A stretch of 64,000 nt of DNA, taken from assembly GCA_963978895.1 (NCBI GenBank), contig OZ022238.1, positions 30,555,103 to 30,619,102 on the forward strand. Direction: 5' to 3'. The notes below the pieces were generated by a model. The model ran no database searches. It was not told where the DNA came from and was given only the letters and a program-made list of their open reading frames with translations. Positions 42,455 to 53,964 of the stretch are shown piece after piece; position 1 is the first letter of the stretch, and each line of letters begins with the position of its first letter. Source of the stretch: Erpobdella octoculata. Lineage: Eukaryota; Annelida; Clitellata; Hirudinida; Erpobdellidae. Made by a program: the position numbers and the translations under genes.

Positions 42455-43588
42455 CAGAGGCGTAGATTCTGCAAAATGTTGAGGGGGGCGAAGATTTTTT
42501 AACTTTAGCCCAGAGAAACTTCAAACAAAAATGACCATCCAATATACATTTGTATGTTGTATTTTCATGTAAATTATCATATTAGTTAAAAACACAGTTT
42601 AAAAAAGTTAAGTTTTATTTAATATTGAGTGCAGACAAAAAGCGTTTAAATTATGAATGTAACAAAGGGTATCGACGTTCTTTCATTTTTACAAAATTGT
42701 CCACTGAATCATCAAGATCAAATAGACTAAAGGTACTAATAGAAAATCGGAAAATTGCAGAGATTTTTAACTAATTGGATGTTAATCAACAAGTATGATA
42801 AATATTCCTTTCATCAACTAATCTAAATACTCAATCGTGTGTGAGCTAATAAAAATAATTTAAAATGAATTGGAAAAATCTTGGTGAGAGAGCTCAAGCA
42901 ACCGTGTAGGATAAGAATATGCTAATTGTTCGTCAAGGTAGGACAGATACACGAGTCTAAATTTCATACGAGTTCGATCGGATGGACCGAAAGCAAGCAA
43001 TCAATCGATTAAATTTCTATAGCGCTATTTACTTGGCGTTCAATAGTGTTCGGACACGAACTTATTAAACAGATAAGTTTTAAGCCCCCGACGGAAAACA
43101 GCGAGAGCGAGAGAAGTAGATTTAGTAAGAGAAGTAGGAAGAGAGTTCCAGAGAAAGGGACCAGAGTAGGAAAAAGAGCGTTTAGGAAAAGAATGCATAA
43201 CAGAAAAAATACGAAAGTGGCTAAGAGAGAAAGATCGAAGACCAGACTTAGGAGGGATTTTTATTAAGTTAGTTAGGTAGAATGGAGAAGAGCAATTTTT
43301 AATTTTAACCATTAGTAAGCAAATTTTAGGAATCACCCTATATTTAAGAGGAAGCCAGTGAAGAAGAACAAGAGATGGAGAGATAATTATGAGAAAAGTA
43401 AGAAGTGCGAGAAACTAAGCACTAAAAGATTGAAAAATATTAGCAGTAGGTAGATTATAAGTAGATATAATTCAAAAAGTTTAATAAATACAGTATCATG
43501 GGTGAGCTAGAAAAGATATTTTTTCTATTTGGTGGAAAAATCTTGAGGGGGCCGTGGCCCCCCTCAGCCCCCCCAATCCACGCCTCTG
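42455..43588. mobile_element. hAT element with 8-bp duplication
   Basis: Perfect duplication CGCCAAAA (42447-42454 and 43589-43596). Terminal inverted repeats CAGAGGCGTAGATTC and AATCCACGCCTCTG, each followed by poly-G tracts of a gaggggggc type. No transposase was recognised. A LINE C-terminal fragment sits inside at 43040-43336. Confidence 0.92.
43005..43336 (-). pseudogene. LINE C-terminal and 3' tail fragment inside the hAT
   Basis: The minus frame has KSGLRSFSLSHFRIFSVMH and FSYSGPFLWNSLPTSLTKS, ending LKTYLFNKFVSEHY. A gcgctatagaaatttaatcg tail and (ATTG)n-like end follow at 43030-42990. This is a third LINE lineage, inserted in the hAT after or before it moved. Confidence 0.75.
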
Positions 43589-43790
43589 CGCCAAAATATT
43601 TAAAACTATAAAAAGCAGTGATGATCGATTGATATTGCAAAGCTGTTTGAAATCATTAGGAGATTGGAGTAAAAAATGGGAAATTAAGCTAAATGCTGGT
43701 AAATGTGTTGCGGTGAGAAATGGACGCCAAATAGATGATCGTCGGTTATATAATATAGGAGTGAAATTAATTTTCTTGACAAAATAAAAG
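43589..43790 (+). pseudogene. LINE RT segment 3
   Basis: AKIFKTIKSSDDRLILQSCL and GDWSKKWEIKLNAGKCVAV continue directly from YADDAK at 42454 once the hAT and one duplication copy are removed. The following YNIGVKL degenerates near 43790. Confidence 0.8.
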
Positions 43791-44341
43791 ATGTTGGAGT
43801 TATAACTTCATAACTCACACGATGACAGGGAAGGCAGTGGCTAGAGCACTACGCGGCCACTTTTTAGTAGAGTCAGCTTTGTTTGCTTTGCTTTTGGAAT
43901 CAATATTGAAAATGGAGTTTTTGACTACTTCTGATAAGGCGCCTCAACGACAAAGCGTCTCCGATCGGGATGCAAATTTAACGTGAGGCTTTATTTACAG
44001 TGGTCTAACTGAAATTCTTATTCATTATTTTAAAGAAATTGTACTACTGGACCTACCATACAAACTTTATATAACCAAAGAAAAGGGATATAGGCACACA
44101 GATAAAGGACACAGGGCGGGAAATAAAGAAATTGTTATTTTTAGGTGTCTTTGTTGTTTTTCTGTTTGTTTTTTTTATTGTATGTTGAAATTGGAAATTA
44201 TTTATGGATTTATATGTATGCTTTTTAATATGTGTATATTAAATAGTATGTAACAAGCAATTTTCATAATAATCTTAATTTTTCTTGCACATTTAGTCAA
44301 AAACGGCATAATAAAGTAGTTTATTTGTATCCGTATATAAT
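43791..44341. other. Unassigned sequence
   Basis: AT-rich DNA after the LINE remnant. No ORF, repeat partner or splice-bounded exon was recognised here. Confidence 0.4.
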
Positions 44342-45981
44342 ACTGGAGTGAAGCTAGCAGGCTTTCGTAGTATGGGATAACGTGTATGTAAATGTATGTG
44401 TGAAGCTAGCAGGCGTTCAATTTAATTTCAAAATATTAAAAAATAAAGTATCGGTATTAATAAAACAACTAAAAATAAATTATATCATCAAAAAATTATT
44501 GTCGCAACATCAACAGATTTTTTTTAAAACGAATTTTTCTAATATTCTAAATGTAAACAAAATCATCAGGTTTATGGGGTTTGTTAAAAGCCTTATATCT
44601 TTCATAGTAATTAAATTTTTGTATTGATTAAGGTTTTATTTTGAAGATATTATGTGTCTATATAAACATATATAAAATTTATTTCATTAATCCATGACAA
44701 ACTGGTAGAAAAACACTCACGAAATTGACTAATATTTCGTTTCAGGGGTACACTAAAACGTATATATCTCTGATTATTTTCAAAAATTGATAGCAACAAA
44801 TATAGCATTTTAAAGATGATATGGGATTCTATATCATATATAAAATCCATAACATCAACCCATCCCAAATGTTGACCAGACATTAACAAAAATGACTGAT
44901 ATTTCTCGAATCGATTAATATTTCTCTAATATCAGCCGTCTACGACTCATGTATGGTGAAGCGTTAAAACTCAAATATCTCTGCTTATTTTCAAAAGTTG
45001 ATGACAATCATGGTGTCATTTTAAAGATAATATGTTGATGTATAACATATATAAAATTCATACAATCAACCCATCACAAAAAGATTAGCAGGCGTTGACA
45101 AAATCGATTAATATTTCTCTAATATCAGCCGTCTACGACTCATGTATGGTGAAGCGTTAAAACTCAAATATATCTGCTTATTTTCAAAAGTTGATGACAA
45201 TCATGGTGTCATTTTAAAGATAATATGTTGATGTATAACATATATAAAACTCGTACAATCAACCCATCACAAAAAGGTTAGCAGGCGTTGACAAAATCGA
45301 TTAATATTTCTCTAATATCAGCCGTCTACGTCTCATGTATGGTGAAGCGTTAAAACTCAAATATCTCTGCTTATTTTCAAAAGTTGATGACAATCATGGT
45401 GTCATTTTAAAGATAATATGTTGATGTATAACATATATAAAACTCGTACAATCAACCCATCACAAAAAGGTTAGCAGGCGTTGACAAAATCGATTAATAT
45501 TTCTCTAATATCAGCAGTCTACGACTCATGTATGGTGAAGCGTTAGAACTCAAATATCTCTGCTTGTTTTCAAAAGTTGATGACAATCATGGTGTCAATT
45601 TCGTGAGTGTTTTTCTACCAGTTTGTCATGGATTAATGAAATAAATTTTATATATGTTTATATAGACACATAATATCTTCAAAATAAAACCTTAATCAAT
45701 ACAAAAATTTAATTACTATGAAAGATATAAGGCTTTTACCAAACCCCATAAACCTGATGATTTTGTTTACATTTAGAATATTAGAAAAATTCGTTTTAAA
45801 AAAAATCTGTTGATGTTGCGACAATAATTTTTTGATGATATAATTTATTTTTAGTTTTTTTATTAATACCGATACTTTTTTTTTTAATATTTTGAAATTA
45901 AATTGAACGCCTGCTAGCTTCACACATACATTTACATACACGTTATCCCATACTACGAACGCCTGCTAGCTTCACTCCAGT
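44342..45981. mobile_element. Long-TIR foldback element with internal satellite
   Basis: Perfect 8-bp duplication TATATAAT (44334-44341 and 45982-45989). The inverted repeats start ACTGGAGTGAAGCTAGCAGG and extend about 390 bp with only scattered mismatches. gtgaagctagcaggcgttc recurs inside each arm. Between the arms lies a tandem array (44911-45600) of units of about 193 bp. The 8-bp duplication suggests hAT-like mobilisation, but the terminus is not a standard hAT one. No transposase is present. Confidence 0.88.
44911..45600. repeat. 193-bp satellite, about 3.6 copies
   Basis: Copies of tcgattaatatttctctaat start at 44911, 45103, 45297 and 45490 (spacings 192, 194, 193). Units share gtctacgactcatgtatggt and aaaagttgatgacaatcatg. 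Differences between copies are few. Confidence 0.9.
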
Positions 45982-46356
45982 TATATAATGTTGCGAGACA
46001 AATTTTAACTTATGTATATTTTGCATTAGGTAGTTTTCATCTATAGATGTTATTTTTATTAAATGGATTTTATTTAAATGGATTTTAAGAGCTGATATAT
46101 TGTATATTTTAGGGGAAAACGGCTCCATAAATCAGTTTATTATTTGTATTTTTTTTTCATTGAAGTTGGTTTAAACCAGAAATTCATTGTTTTGACAACT
46201 TTTAAAGTCGTTAGGTGAGTTACAAATTGATACAATTCTTGATTGGGAAACCTTAGTAACAAAATTAAAATTTAATTTAATACAAAGTTGTAAAACTTAT
46301 TTGAATAATTTTATATGTAATTTACTAAATGTCGTGATGGAAATGTTGTTATTTCA

Positions 46357-47290
46357 GGGTGGCTTTTCATCAAAAGTTGGTGTGTCAACACAGCATAAAA
46401 AACAAGAGCAAAAAGGCTGTGAGTCAGCGCAATACTGGTTGCAAAGCCAGTATTACATTGTAAAATAAAGCATGTCAACAAGGACACATGTAGGAATGAT
46501 CCTTTGTTTAAACAGGTCAGTACTTAAGAAAATCTATTTTATGGTCAAATTTTCTCATCTGACTGATAATAAAACATTTTGTAACTTGTTTTACTCTTGT
46601 GATGTGATTAGATATATTCACTTTATTGTATGCAGAATCCTCCGTTACCAGCTTTGTTGATCATAAATCTGGACCACAACCACCAGACTCATTGTGCAGA
46701 AGCCTTGCGCCTGCTGAGAATCGATGATGACACTCGACATCTTTTCAACGGCTATCACCAGCATCAGCAATAGCACTTCACGAAAAAATAAATTGAAGGC
46801 GAGTTTACTTTTATTCATTTTTAGAATTATTTTTCCAAATTTCTTTTTATTAATCTATGTTCTATTAGTAAAAAATATTAGTAATGGCTTCTATTCAGAA
46901 AACACAAAAATTTTAAAGTTTTTCTTTTGTATTGTAGTGTGAAGATAATGGAGTTGAAAAGTTGGTGAACTTAACTTTTAATCCAACATCCAGAACTGTG
47001 TATTATCTTCATGAGATGTTGAGAAAGGATCACTTAGGCACAGTGGTTGATCCATTGCAGAAACTCACGGAGAAACCTGGATATTACCGTGAATTAGGTA
47101 TAACCATTAGTTAATTATACTTAACAATATTAACAATGGATCAGGAATTTTGTCTCTTTTAGGAACACAGATCACTATTTCCAAAGATAATCCATGGTGT
47201 GTTGTTCTCGCAAGTGAGGTAATGCTGCGCACTCGTTCTCTTTCAACTGCAGAAGAAATTGCATTTATACACTCTAGCTGAAACTGCGAT
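46357..47290 (+). pseudogene. Multi-exon MULE-type transposase, decayed
   Basis: Four exon-like pieces with consistent splice sites: A 46357-46515 (KNKSKKAVSQRNTGCKASI, then in another frame VNKDTCRNDPLFKQ), B from 46636 (NPPLPALLIINLDHNHQTHC, AEALRLLRIDDDTR, then frame-shifted QRLSPASAIALHEK), C 46938-47097 (NLTFNPTSRTVYYLHEMLRK) and D from 47163 (GTQITISKDNPWCVVLASE, stop after FIHSS). This is the pattern of FLYWCH-like finger plus MULE transposase proteins. Frameshifts in A and B and a stop at the expected catalytic D block in D indicate a pseudogene. Confidence 0.6.
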
Positions 47291-48325
47291 TCAACGTTTT
47301 TCATTGTATATGAATTAGAAACTGTTTTAAAGTATGTTACCAGAATGTGATGAAGTTATTCAGAAATTCTGCCAGGCTTACAGAAATATTTTATAATTTT
47401 TAGAACGCGAGAAAAACATTTTTAAAAAATGTATTTTTATGAGGTACAAATTATGTTCTATTTTTTCCTTTTTGATGAGTAAAATGTAAGCATTTGAGTT
47501 TTTATATTAAATGTATTGTGGCGATGTATATTTTGTGTGTGTGTATATACCTTTTCCACCTGTATATATATCCAATGTTCTTAATTGGTCTCTATTTTAC
47601 CCATTTGTATAATGTGCCTTTATCAAATATGATGTAATTGTAGTTCTGTTTTAATTAAATTTTTCAAGTTACACATCTATTGCTTTTTTTACTTAATGCC
47701 ATAAATTTTTGCATTGCTCACTTGAGTGTTTTTACAAAAAGGTTTTTTTGCACATATATTTTTTCCAACTGTAAATGCTCTTCCAATGCTTTTAATTGTT
47801 CTCTATTTTACATGCTTGATTATATTCGTTTGCCTTTTATTAAATATTTTAAGTAATTGCAGTTCAGTTCCAATTACATTTTTAAGTTACATATCTCTTG
47901 CATCTTTTTTCACCTACTGTTGTACATTTTTGCATTGCCTTTTTGAAATTAAAATATAATGATGGTGTTATGTCATTGTCATACTTAAAAAAACAAGATG
48001 AGAGCAGAGATCATATAAAAATAGTGTTTCTGAGGCCATTAAAAAAACTAATATAATGTATAGTGAAACATTACTTTGCACATATCAAGACAACATTCTT
48101 GCAAGAAAAACTTTTTTTTAGTAATAATGAGCTAGGCTATATTATCGATTGAGCAACAAGGTTATTTTATTTGTGTTATGCGCTTATATTATCTTTTAAA
48201 TTAAGTTATACTCGTAAATTTTTGTTTACTGTAACACTTTTCTTTCATTCAATATATTCATAACGAAACAGCAAGTCTGACCTATATATCTGGCTTGTCT
48301 AGCAGCATCACAGCGCCTAAACCAC
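47291..48325. other. Unassigned AT-rich sequence
   Basis: It includes an imperfect duplication: ttttccacctgtatatatat with ttaattggtctctattttac at about 47551-47600 recurs as ttttccaactgtaaatgctc with ttaattgttctctattttac at 47760-47810. No coding sequence was recognised. Confidence 0.45.
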
Positions 48326-48329
48326 GCCC

Positions 48330-48545
48330 TACATGAATATAAATGAACACATCGCTGAGGCTATTGAGAACTCCGCCTTGCATTTGCAAGCCAGTCCCAA
48401 GCCTGGAGAAAGGAGGAGGGAAAAGTTAAAAAGAACAAATTATGATCCACGACAGGAAGTACTTAGGTGCTTCCTACATACAGCCATTTCAGTCTTAAGA
48501 CACCTGGTGTAAAGGACTATAAACTATTATAAAAAAAAAAAAAAA
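48330..48545 (+). repeat. Short dispersed repeat, copy 1
   Basis: gccagtcccaagcctggaga, then gacaggaagtacttaggtgc and cctggtgtaaaggactataaa with an A-rich end. Copies at 50735-50895 (plus) and 52360-52545 (minus). The A-tail and fixed 3' end suggest a retroposed SINE or LINE tail. Confidence 0.65.
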
Positions 48546-48594
48546 AAATGAGGCTATTGAGCATTTGTAAATACGCCGCAGGGTACCCCGCCAG

Positions 48595-48840
48595 TTAATC
48601 TAATAACAAATAACACTTTAGTGTTGATGAAACGGATTGTTCCGACAACGGACCTTTAATTTGTAGACAACGCGATATTGTTTTAAAGATGTGCGCAGAC
48701 TGTTTCCACATGTTGAGCAGCTTGTTAGGTTGATGCTCAGAAGTCATATGCGTGGTCCAAGACTGAACGAAACTGCTATTATTCATGTCCCTCAGAACAT
48801 CTTGGATGGCATTGACCTGGATTGATTGGCAGCAGAATTT
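48595..48840 (-). other. Unassigned open frame
   Basis: On the minus strand about 80 codons are open, including QVNAIQDVLRDMNNSSFVQS and KLLNMWKQSAHIFKTI, ending at a stop at 48595. Composition is protein-like, but I do not recognise it and see no clear splice sites. It could be an exon or a transposon fragment. Confidence 0.25.
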
Positions 48841-49129
48841 CTCAGGAAGGCGATGCTAGAACACGGTGCTTTTAAATGAACGTGACATTTTTTTGGTCTT
48901 GCCTGTTTTAATCTTTTGTTCCTCTCTTTTTCTCCATCTCTCTTCTCTTTCTCTCCTGCAGATCTCTTTATACCTCTTATTAAATTTTGTATAAAAAACT
49001 AGCATACAACGTCATTATTTTAATTTGTCTATATAAACGGGAAGGAAAGAAAAAGAGTAAAGCAATGGGAAAAAAGTTTTTTTTCTACAAGAAACCCTGC
49101 AATGGGTGCCCATTTTATTTAAAAAACGA

Positions 49130-49545
49130 CAATGTACAAAAAACAAAGTTTTTTAAAAACCACACTTTTATATTTTTTTTAAATTACGGAAATCAATTTC
49201 TAAATCTAATAATAGTTTTACCCTTGTTTATAGTAATACTTTAATCAACATTTTAATTAGTTTTTGTCAGTCATATTAGCTAAAAGTTCATTTAATTGAC
49301 GCTGGCGCCATCTAGTCAATAATTTTAAATTCGTTACAAAATAGCTACTGAAATTATTTGAAATAATGATTAAATTGCCCCGGAAACTATTGAATATTAT
49401 TTTAGCAGGTGGCCAAAGTCTATGCTGAAAGTTTTAAAGTTCTAACTTGTCTAAAATTTGGTGAAAAATCAATTAATAAATTTTGACCACAGACAGAGAA
49501 GTCAAGTTAAATAAAAGTGTGTAATGATCTGAAACCCACCTACGT
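49130..49545. repeat. Repeat homologous to SLMAP intron 3 flanks
   Basis: tttctaaatctaataatagt and later aagtctatgctgaaagtttt, cagacagagaagtcaagtta match 9265-9330 and 13170-13310, the two flanks of the LINE in SLMAP intron 3. This copy lacks the LINE and so shows the pre-insertion arrangement. Confidence 0.6.
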
Positions 49546-50121
49546 CAAGACAAACGTCAGAAAATTTTCTGGGAGTTATACCCGCAATAGAGAGAACATC
49601 TAGTTCTTCAGGCTTCATATTCAATGAACACCGATGTAACTGTACATTGGCCAAAATTGAAATGCTGTTGTCCCTAAGAATCCCGAAGTAGTCAATTTCA
49701 CTATTAATTGTATTATTTCTTTATCAATTTATTTACTTCTTATATCTGAGTTTTTTTCAAGCATTTGTACATTCGTAATAATAAATGTACAAACATTGGA
49801 TTTTTGTTTAGTGTTTTACATGTTTGTTAAATTTTTGCCAACGCGAATTTCGGCTTCGGCCGAAGTTGTTTCAAAATATCCTGACTTCGGCAAAAATGCA
49901 CGTCGTCTAGTCTTTACATATTATGAAACTATTTATAAAACTCTAGGAGGCGAACCAGCTTGTCATCGGCAACAACGCCTCGCCTACAAATAAAACAAAC
50001 CAATCTGAATAATTTTCTACCTGTTTTCACCATTTTATAGTTTGTAAATAAATAACATAAGATAGTCATAAAAAATTTATGATAAATGTCAACACCTCAA
50101 GAAAATATAGAGATTCTTCTT
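49546..50121. other. Region downstream of the ORC4 stop codon
   Basis: This is the expected 3' UTR and downstream region of the minus-strand gene ending at 50122. A fragment atcggcaacaacgcctcgcc at 49964 recalls the SINE head arm. No other coding sequence was recognised. Confidence 0.4.
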
Positions 50122-50307
50122 TTAAAAGTTGTCTTCTTTTGGAAGATAATTTTTGATTTGAGACATACAGTTGGGAGCTTTTCCCAAAGCCTCATTCAAT
50201 TCTGACCAGTCTACCACAGAATTCATTAGCCAATAATCTTTTTTGATTTTTTCACTTGCTGCATCAGCTGGGCGTACAAGTTCCATGGCATATAAGTTTT
50301 CAAAAGC
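50122..50307 (-). CDS. ORC4: Probable ORC4, last coding exon
   Basis: The 186-nt exon follows a tttatttttag acceptor and ends in TAA at 50124-50122. It encodes AFENLYAMELVRPADA, a Y-LM segment, then NEALGKAPNCMSQIKNYL. The AFE-L--MEL--P and AL-K-PNC positions match the C-terminal winged-helix end of the origin recognition complex subunit 4 (AFEHLQQLELIKP and ALQKYPNC). ORC4 is an AAA+ subunit of the replication-origin complex. Identification rests on about 85 residues including the exon before. Confidence 0.75.
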   Translation of the reverse strand, partial: AFENLYAMELVRPADAASEKIKKDYWLMNSVVDWSELNEALGKAPNCMSQIKNYLPKEDNF

Positions 50308-50392
50308 CTAAAAATAAAACATGCATTAGTAAAATATGAAAATTATAAATCTAATGAAAACAATTCTTAATTAAAAGGAAAACTTTAACAAC

Positions 50393-50457
50393 CTTGAACA
50401 CAATTGTTTTTTCATGCACAAGATTTAACAGCTTCTTCTCACAAAATTGCTTGTACT
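50393..50457 (-). CDS. ORC4: Probable ORC4, penultimate coding exon
   Basis: The 65-nt exon has a tattactag acceptor and a gttgtt donor. It enters with two bases of a split codon and leaves in phase 0, joining the last exon as TIVFK/AFENL. The peptide YKQFCEKKLLNLVHEKTIVF aligns with [20 protein letters not shown] of ORC4. Upstream exons were sought to 64000 and not found. Confidence 0.72.
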
Positions 50458-50734
50458 CTAGTAATACCAAAAAACAATTATATATAACAGCCAGAGCCCA
50501 ATGCTTTATTATACGATTTAATATTGTATTTAATTAGCAAGCGCCAATACCATATCAAAACTTGAACTGATCAGTAATTTCATATAAAAAATTAAATATA
50601 TATTCACTTCTCAATTCACAACTTAGCTGTTAATGACTTACAACTGCAGAGGATTTTGTTTTTATATGTCACGCCTACGTCTTGTGACGTAGCATACACT
50701 TCGACCTATTTTGTTTTGCGTAGTTTAGTATGCG

Positions 50735-50900
50735 CGACCATGCCTCCTTGCTTTTGGAAAACAGTCCCAAGTCTGGATAAAGGAGATGGGAATTGTTAAA
50801 AGGATCCAATTATGATCAACAGCAGGATGTACTATCAGTATAACTGAGATGTTGCTATATCAGTCTTAAAACGTATGGTGTAAAGGACTATAAAAAATAA
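50735..50900 (+). repeat. Short dispersed repeat, copy 2
   Basis: aaacagtcccaagtctggat through to ggtgtaaaggactataaaaa, homologous to 48330-48545. It lies directly upstream (in gene direction) of the recognised ORC4 exons. Confidence 0.65.
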
Positions 50901-50939
50901 AGAAATAGTATGTGTGCAGACAAATCATATTTGCGTGAT

Positions 50940-51290
50940 GGTCTAGTTTCTCTGAGTGCATGTGAACTATATTTGTTCTCTTTCTCTCCCTTTTCCCGCT
51001 TCCTCTCCTTTTCCCACTCGATCTCCCCTTCCTGCTCGCTCCCTTTCTTTCTTTCTATCCTCCTAACTTCTTTTTGCCCATAAAACATATAATAAATACT
51101 AGGATTCTGTCCCGTTATTTTTTTTAAACGATACGACTTCTGAAATTTGTCTAGAATAACACGATACGAGACGCCTAAACCAATAACGAGACAAATCCGA
51201 TACGATATCGGGATCTCGACTGAAATGTCAACTGTGGAAATTTTGTCTCGAATAACCAATAAATTCTTCAATTACAATTTTCGTCATTTC
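50940..51290. repeat. Helitron minisatellite fragment and palindromic MITE fragment
   Basis: 50985-51110 is a ctcccttttcccgcttcctc fragment like the Helitron cores with ataaaacatataataaatac. 51110-51250 has acgatacgagacgcctaaac and gatacgatatcgggatctcg, shared with 53640-53760 and 61735-61850. Confidence 0.5.
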
Positions 51291-51654
51291 AAATGAATGA
51301 AAAGGGCTTTAAAATAACATTTTTACTAGTGGGTAATAATATTAATAGTAATAACATGAATGTGAAATCAAGGAATTTTACGAAGTATAAATAAGTTTGA
51401 TTCCAATTTACTCAAATTTTGAACTAACTAAATCAACAATTCATATTATTTGCAATACTTATATTAATTAATATATTTATTAATATCAACAATATAACAT
51501 TGAAAATGTAAAATTAGGGTGCGATTTACCTCTAGCCTTAAGCCATGCCCCTCTTAGGCTGCTAGTCGACCTCTGAATTACTGCATACTACTACCATTTA
51601 GAAATATGCTGCCGGTTCCCAGACTAAAAATAGTAAATATCCAGGGGCTACAGG

Positions 51655-52818
51655 CAGTGATATTTCAGTTACCACTTTTCAGTTACAGTTAAAGTTACAA
51701 TATTTTTCAGTTTCAGTTAAAGTTATTTTTCCACAAACATTTTTCAGTTACTATTACAGTTATTTATTTTTAAGTTAAAGTTACAGTTAACTGTAGATTC
51801 TATACACAGCCAAAAAAATTTATTTATTTATTTACAAAATGGTAAAACTTCGAGTTCATTTAAAAAAAAAACACGAGTTTCTAGATTCTTGGAGAGCCTG
51901 TTTCTTTTTCCTGCAGTCATATCACTGCAAACCGAGAAAATGCGCTCCACATATGCTTCTGAAGCAGGTGCAGAGATAAGGTCTTTAGCGAAGACCGCTA
52001 TTAGAGGATACACTGTCTCTGAGGCTGTCCAGAAACTTAATCCAGTTTAATTAGCAGCTAATCTTTTTGAAGCCCCAAGATAAGCATTAAGTTCTTCCTC
52101 AACAGAACTTCCGTGCCTAGATTGCTTGCTCGGAGAACTGGAAGCTTCAATTTCTTGGACAAGCCTCTTAAATCTTTTTAAAGGAGGTTGGCACAATTCA
52201 TCAGAAGATTGTCAACTGATTGCTCATAATCAAAATATTTCCATACACTACTTTCTTGTTTTCTGCCACTATTGTTCTTGAACATTTTTCACAGAACGAT
52301 TGCAACAGTACTATCAACTATAATAACAAAAGGCCGCGAATATTATTTTTTAATTATAGTTTATAGTCCTTTACACCAAGTGTTTTAAAACTGAATTGGC
52401 TGTATGTAGGAAGCACACAAAGACTTCCTGTCGTGGATCAAAGTTTGATCCTTTTAACTGTCACTCCTCCTTTATCCAGGCTTGGGACTGGCTCGCAATT
52501 AGCGAGGCGGAGTTAAGGCCGCAAATAACTAAACAGCACCATATATACTATTTGTTAGGTAACACCAAAGAACTCGATTTTTATCTTTAGATACAAAAAT
52601 AAATCTAATAATTAATTTATTTAGAAAAAAATTACATTAAAATATTTTTCAGTTATTGATTATTTTTGTATTATTTAACTGAATTTATTATTCAGTTACT
52701 ATTACAGTTAGAGTTATTCGCCGTATTTCAGTTACTATTACTATTACACTTAACTGACCATTATTTTTCTATTATTTTCTGATTTCAGTTAGTGTTACAG
52801 TTAACTTGAATATCACTG
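51655..52818. mobile_element. hAT element with 8-bp duplication
   Basis: Perfect duplication GCTACAGG (51647-51654 and 52819-52826). Termini CAGTGATATTTCAGTTA and GTTAACTTGAATATCACTG lead into long runs of cagttacagttaaagttac-type repeats at both ends. A transposase C-terminus lies inside on the minus strand (51828-52013) and a short dispersed repeat at 52360-52545 (minus). Confidence 0.92.
51828..52013 (-). pseudogene. hAT transposase dimerisation domain
   Basis: PLIAVFAKDLISAPASEAYV, then ERIFSVCSDMTAGKRNRLSK and FFLNELE match the C-terminal PASSAPSERVFS...KRNRLS...VFL block of hAT transposases. The rest of the protein is gone. Confidence 0.8.
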
Positions 52819-52942
52819 GCTACAGGGTGTTAGGAAACCCGAATTTAAAGTGGGGATAATAATAGTTAAAGAGTTATAAACCTCTGTCAATAGGTAGATT
52901 AATTAATCAATGTAACCTCCCACATCGTCTTGTAAAATTCAA

Positions 52943-53575
52943 ATGGCTAACAACAACATTCTTAATATTTATCAGATTAATTTCTTCCAAACTGGCATTT
53001 TCATGTATAAATATGATAATTTTATATTACCCTCATCATTCGATAACATGTTTGTAAAATTATCTGATGTTCATTCCCATGATCTGCACCCCGGTCGCTG
53101 TTTTCGGACGAATTTTGCTCGGACAACTCTAAAAACATTCTCTATTAAATGCTCTGGCCCTCGTATTTATTCAACCATTCCAATATCTGTCTCCTCCTTG
53201 AAACGTATTTCGTTATTTAAGCAAGCTCTGAAATCTTACTTTTTATTGTCACACTCATAACTGCTCAATACCTATTACCTTAGCATACCAATTTCAGTCT
53301 CTTCCTTGATAAGTTTATTGAACTACTATTTGAAATGTCTTAACTCAACCCACTCATTTTGGTTCTTTTTGTAAAGGTTGTCCATTAAGCGGGAAGGAAT
53401 TCCCTTCGGACGAACCTTTTGGGCACCTTATTCCTTTCTCAATTGATCGATTTTTTTTCTTTTTTGAAATTTTGGTACTATATTTTTCTTGTTGTTTTGG
53501 TTATTTTCTTTTGTTTAAGTTTAATACTTATGTTGGTGCTCAATAAATGAATGAACAAAGAATAAAATTGCAAAT
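52943..53575 (+). pseudogene. LINE RT C-terminus and 3' end
   Basis: The frame at 52943-53260 reads MFVKLSDVHSHDLHPGRCF, then TTLKTFSIKCSGPRIYSTIP and SLFKQALKSYFLLSHS, the conserved C-terminal tail of Jockey/CR1-type LINEs. The 3' UTR has tccattaagcgggaaggaat and ends caataaatgaatgaacaaag, a polyadenylation-signal-like tail with GAAT repeats. Confidence 0.7.
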
Positions 53576-53639
53576 ATTCACAGTTGTGACAATCGTTAAT
53601 TAAATATGTATGACTTTCGTTATTTATTGAAAAATATTT

Positions 53640-53765
53640 TTTTTTAAATCTCAGAATTTGTTTCGAGACTTTTATACGAGAACAAAATTTAAGTCTCGCT
53701 ATTTTATTTCGATACGAGACCTCCCCACAGGCTGTATTGTTTTAATAACGATATGGGATATATAT
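53640..53765. repeat. Palindromic dispersed repeat
   Basis: aagtctcgctattttatttc with tacgagacctccccacaggc is shared with 61730-61800 and, in part, 51110-51250. Confidence 0.55.
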
Positions 53766-53964
53766 ATATATAAATAAATAAATAAATATATATATATATA
53801 TATATATACATATTTATATATATATATTAGGGTGGTCCTTAATTTTCAAAATTGACGTTTTCTATGGGGCACCCTTCAACTTTGTTCATAAACAGGCAGA
53901 AAAAATTCACAAAAAAATTCAGCTAAATATGAAATGATTTAGAGGTCGCTACCACACTTATAAA

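Noticed and set aside
50888..51271. 127-codon minus-strand frame
   Set aside because: It spans a Helitron core fragment and a palindromic repeat; the Glu/Lys-rich end comes from the minisatellite.
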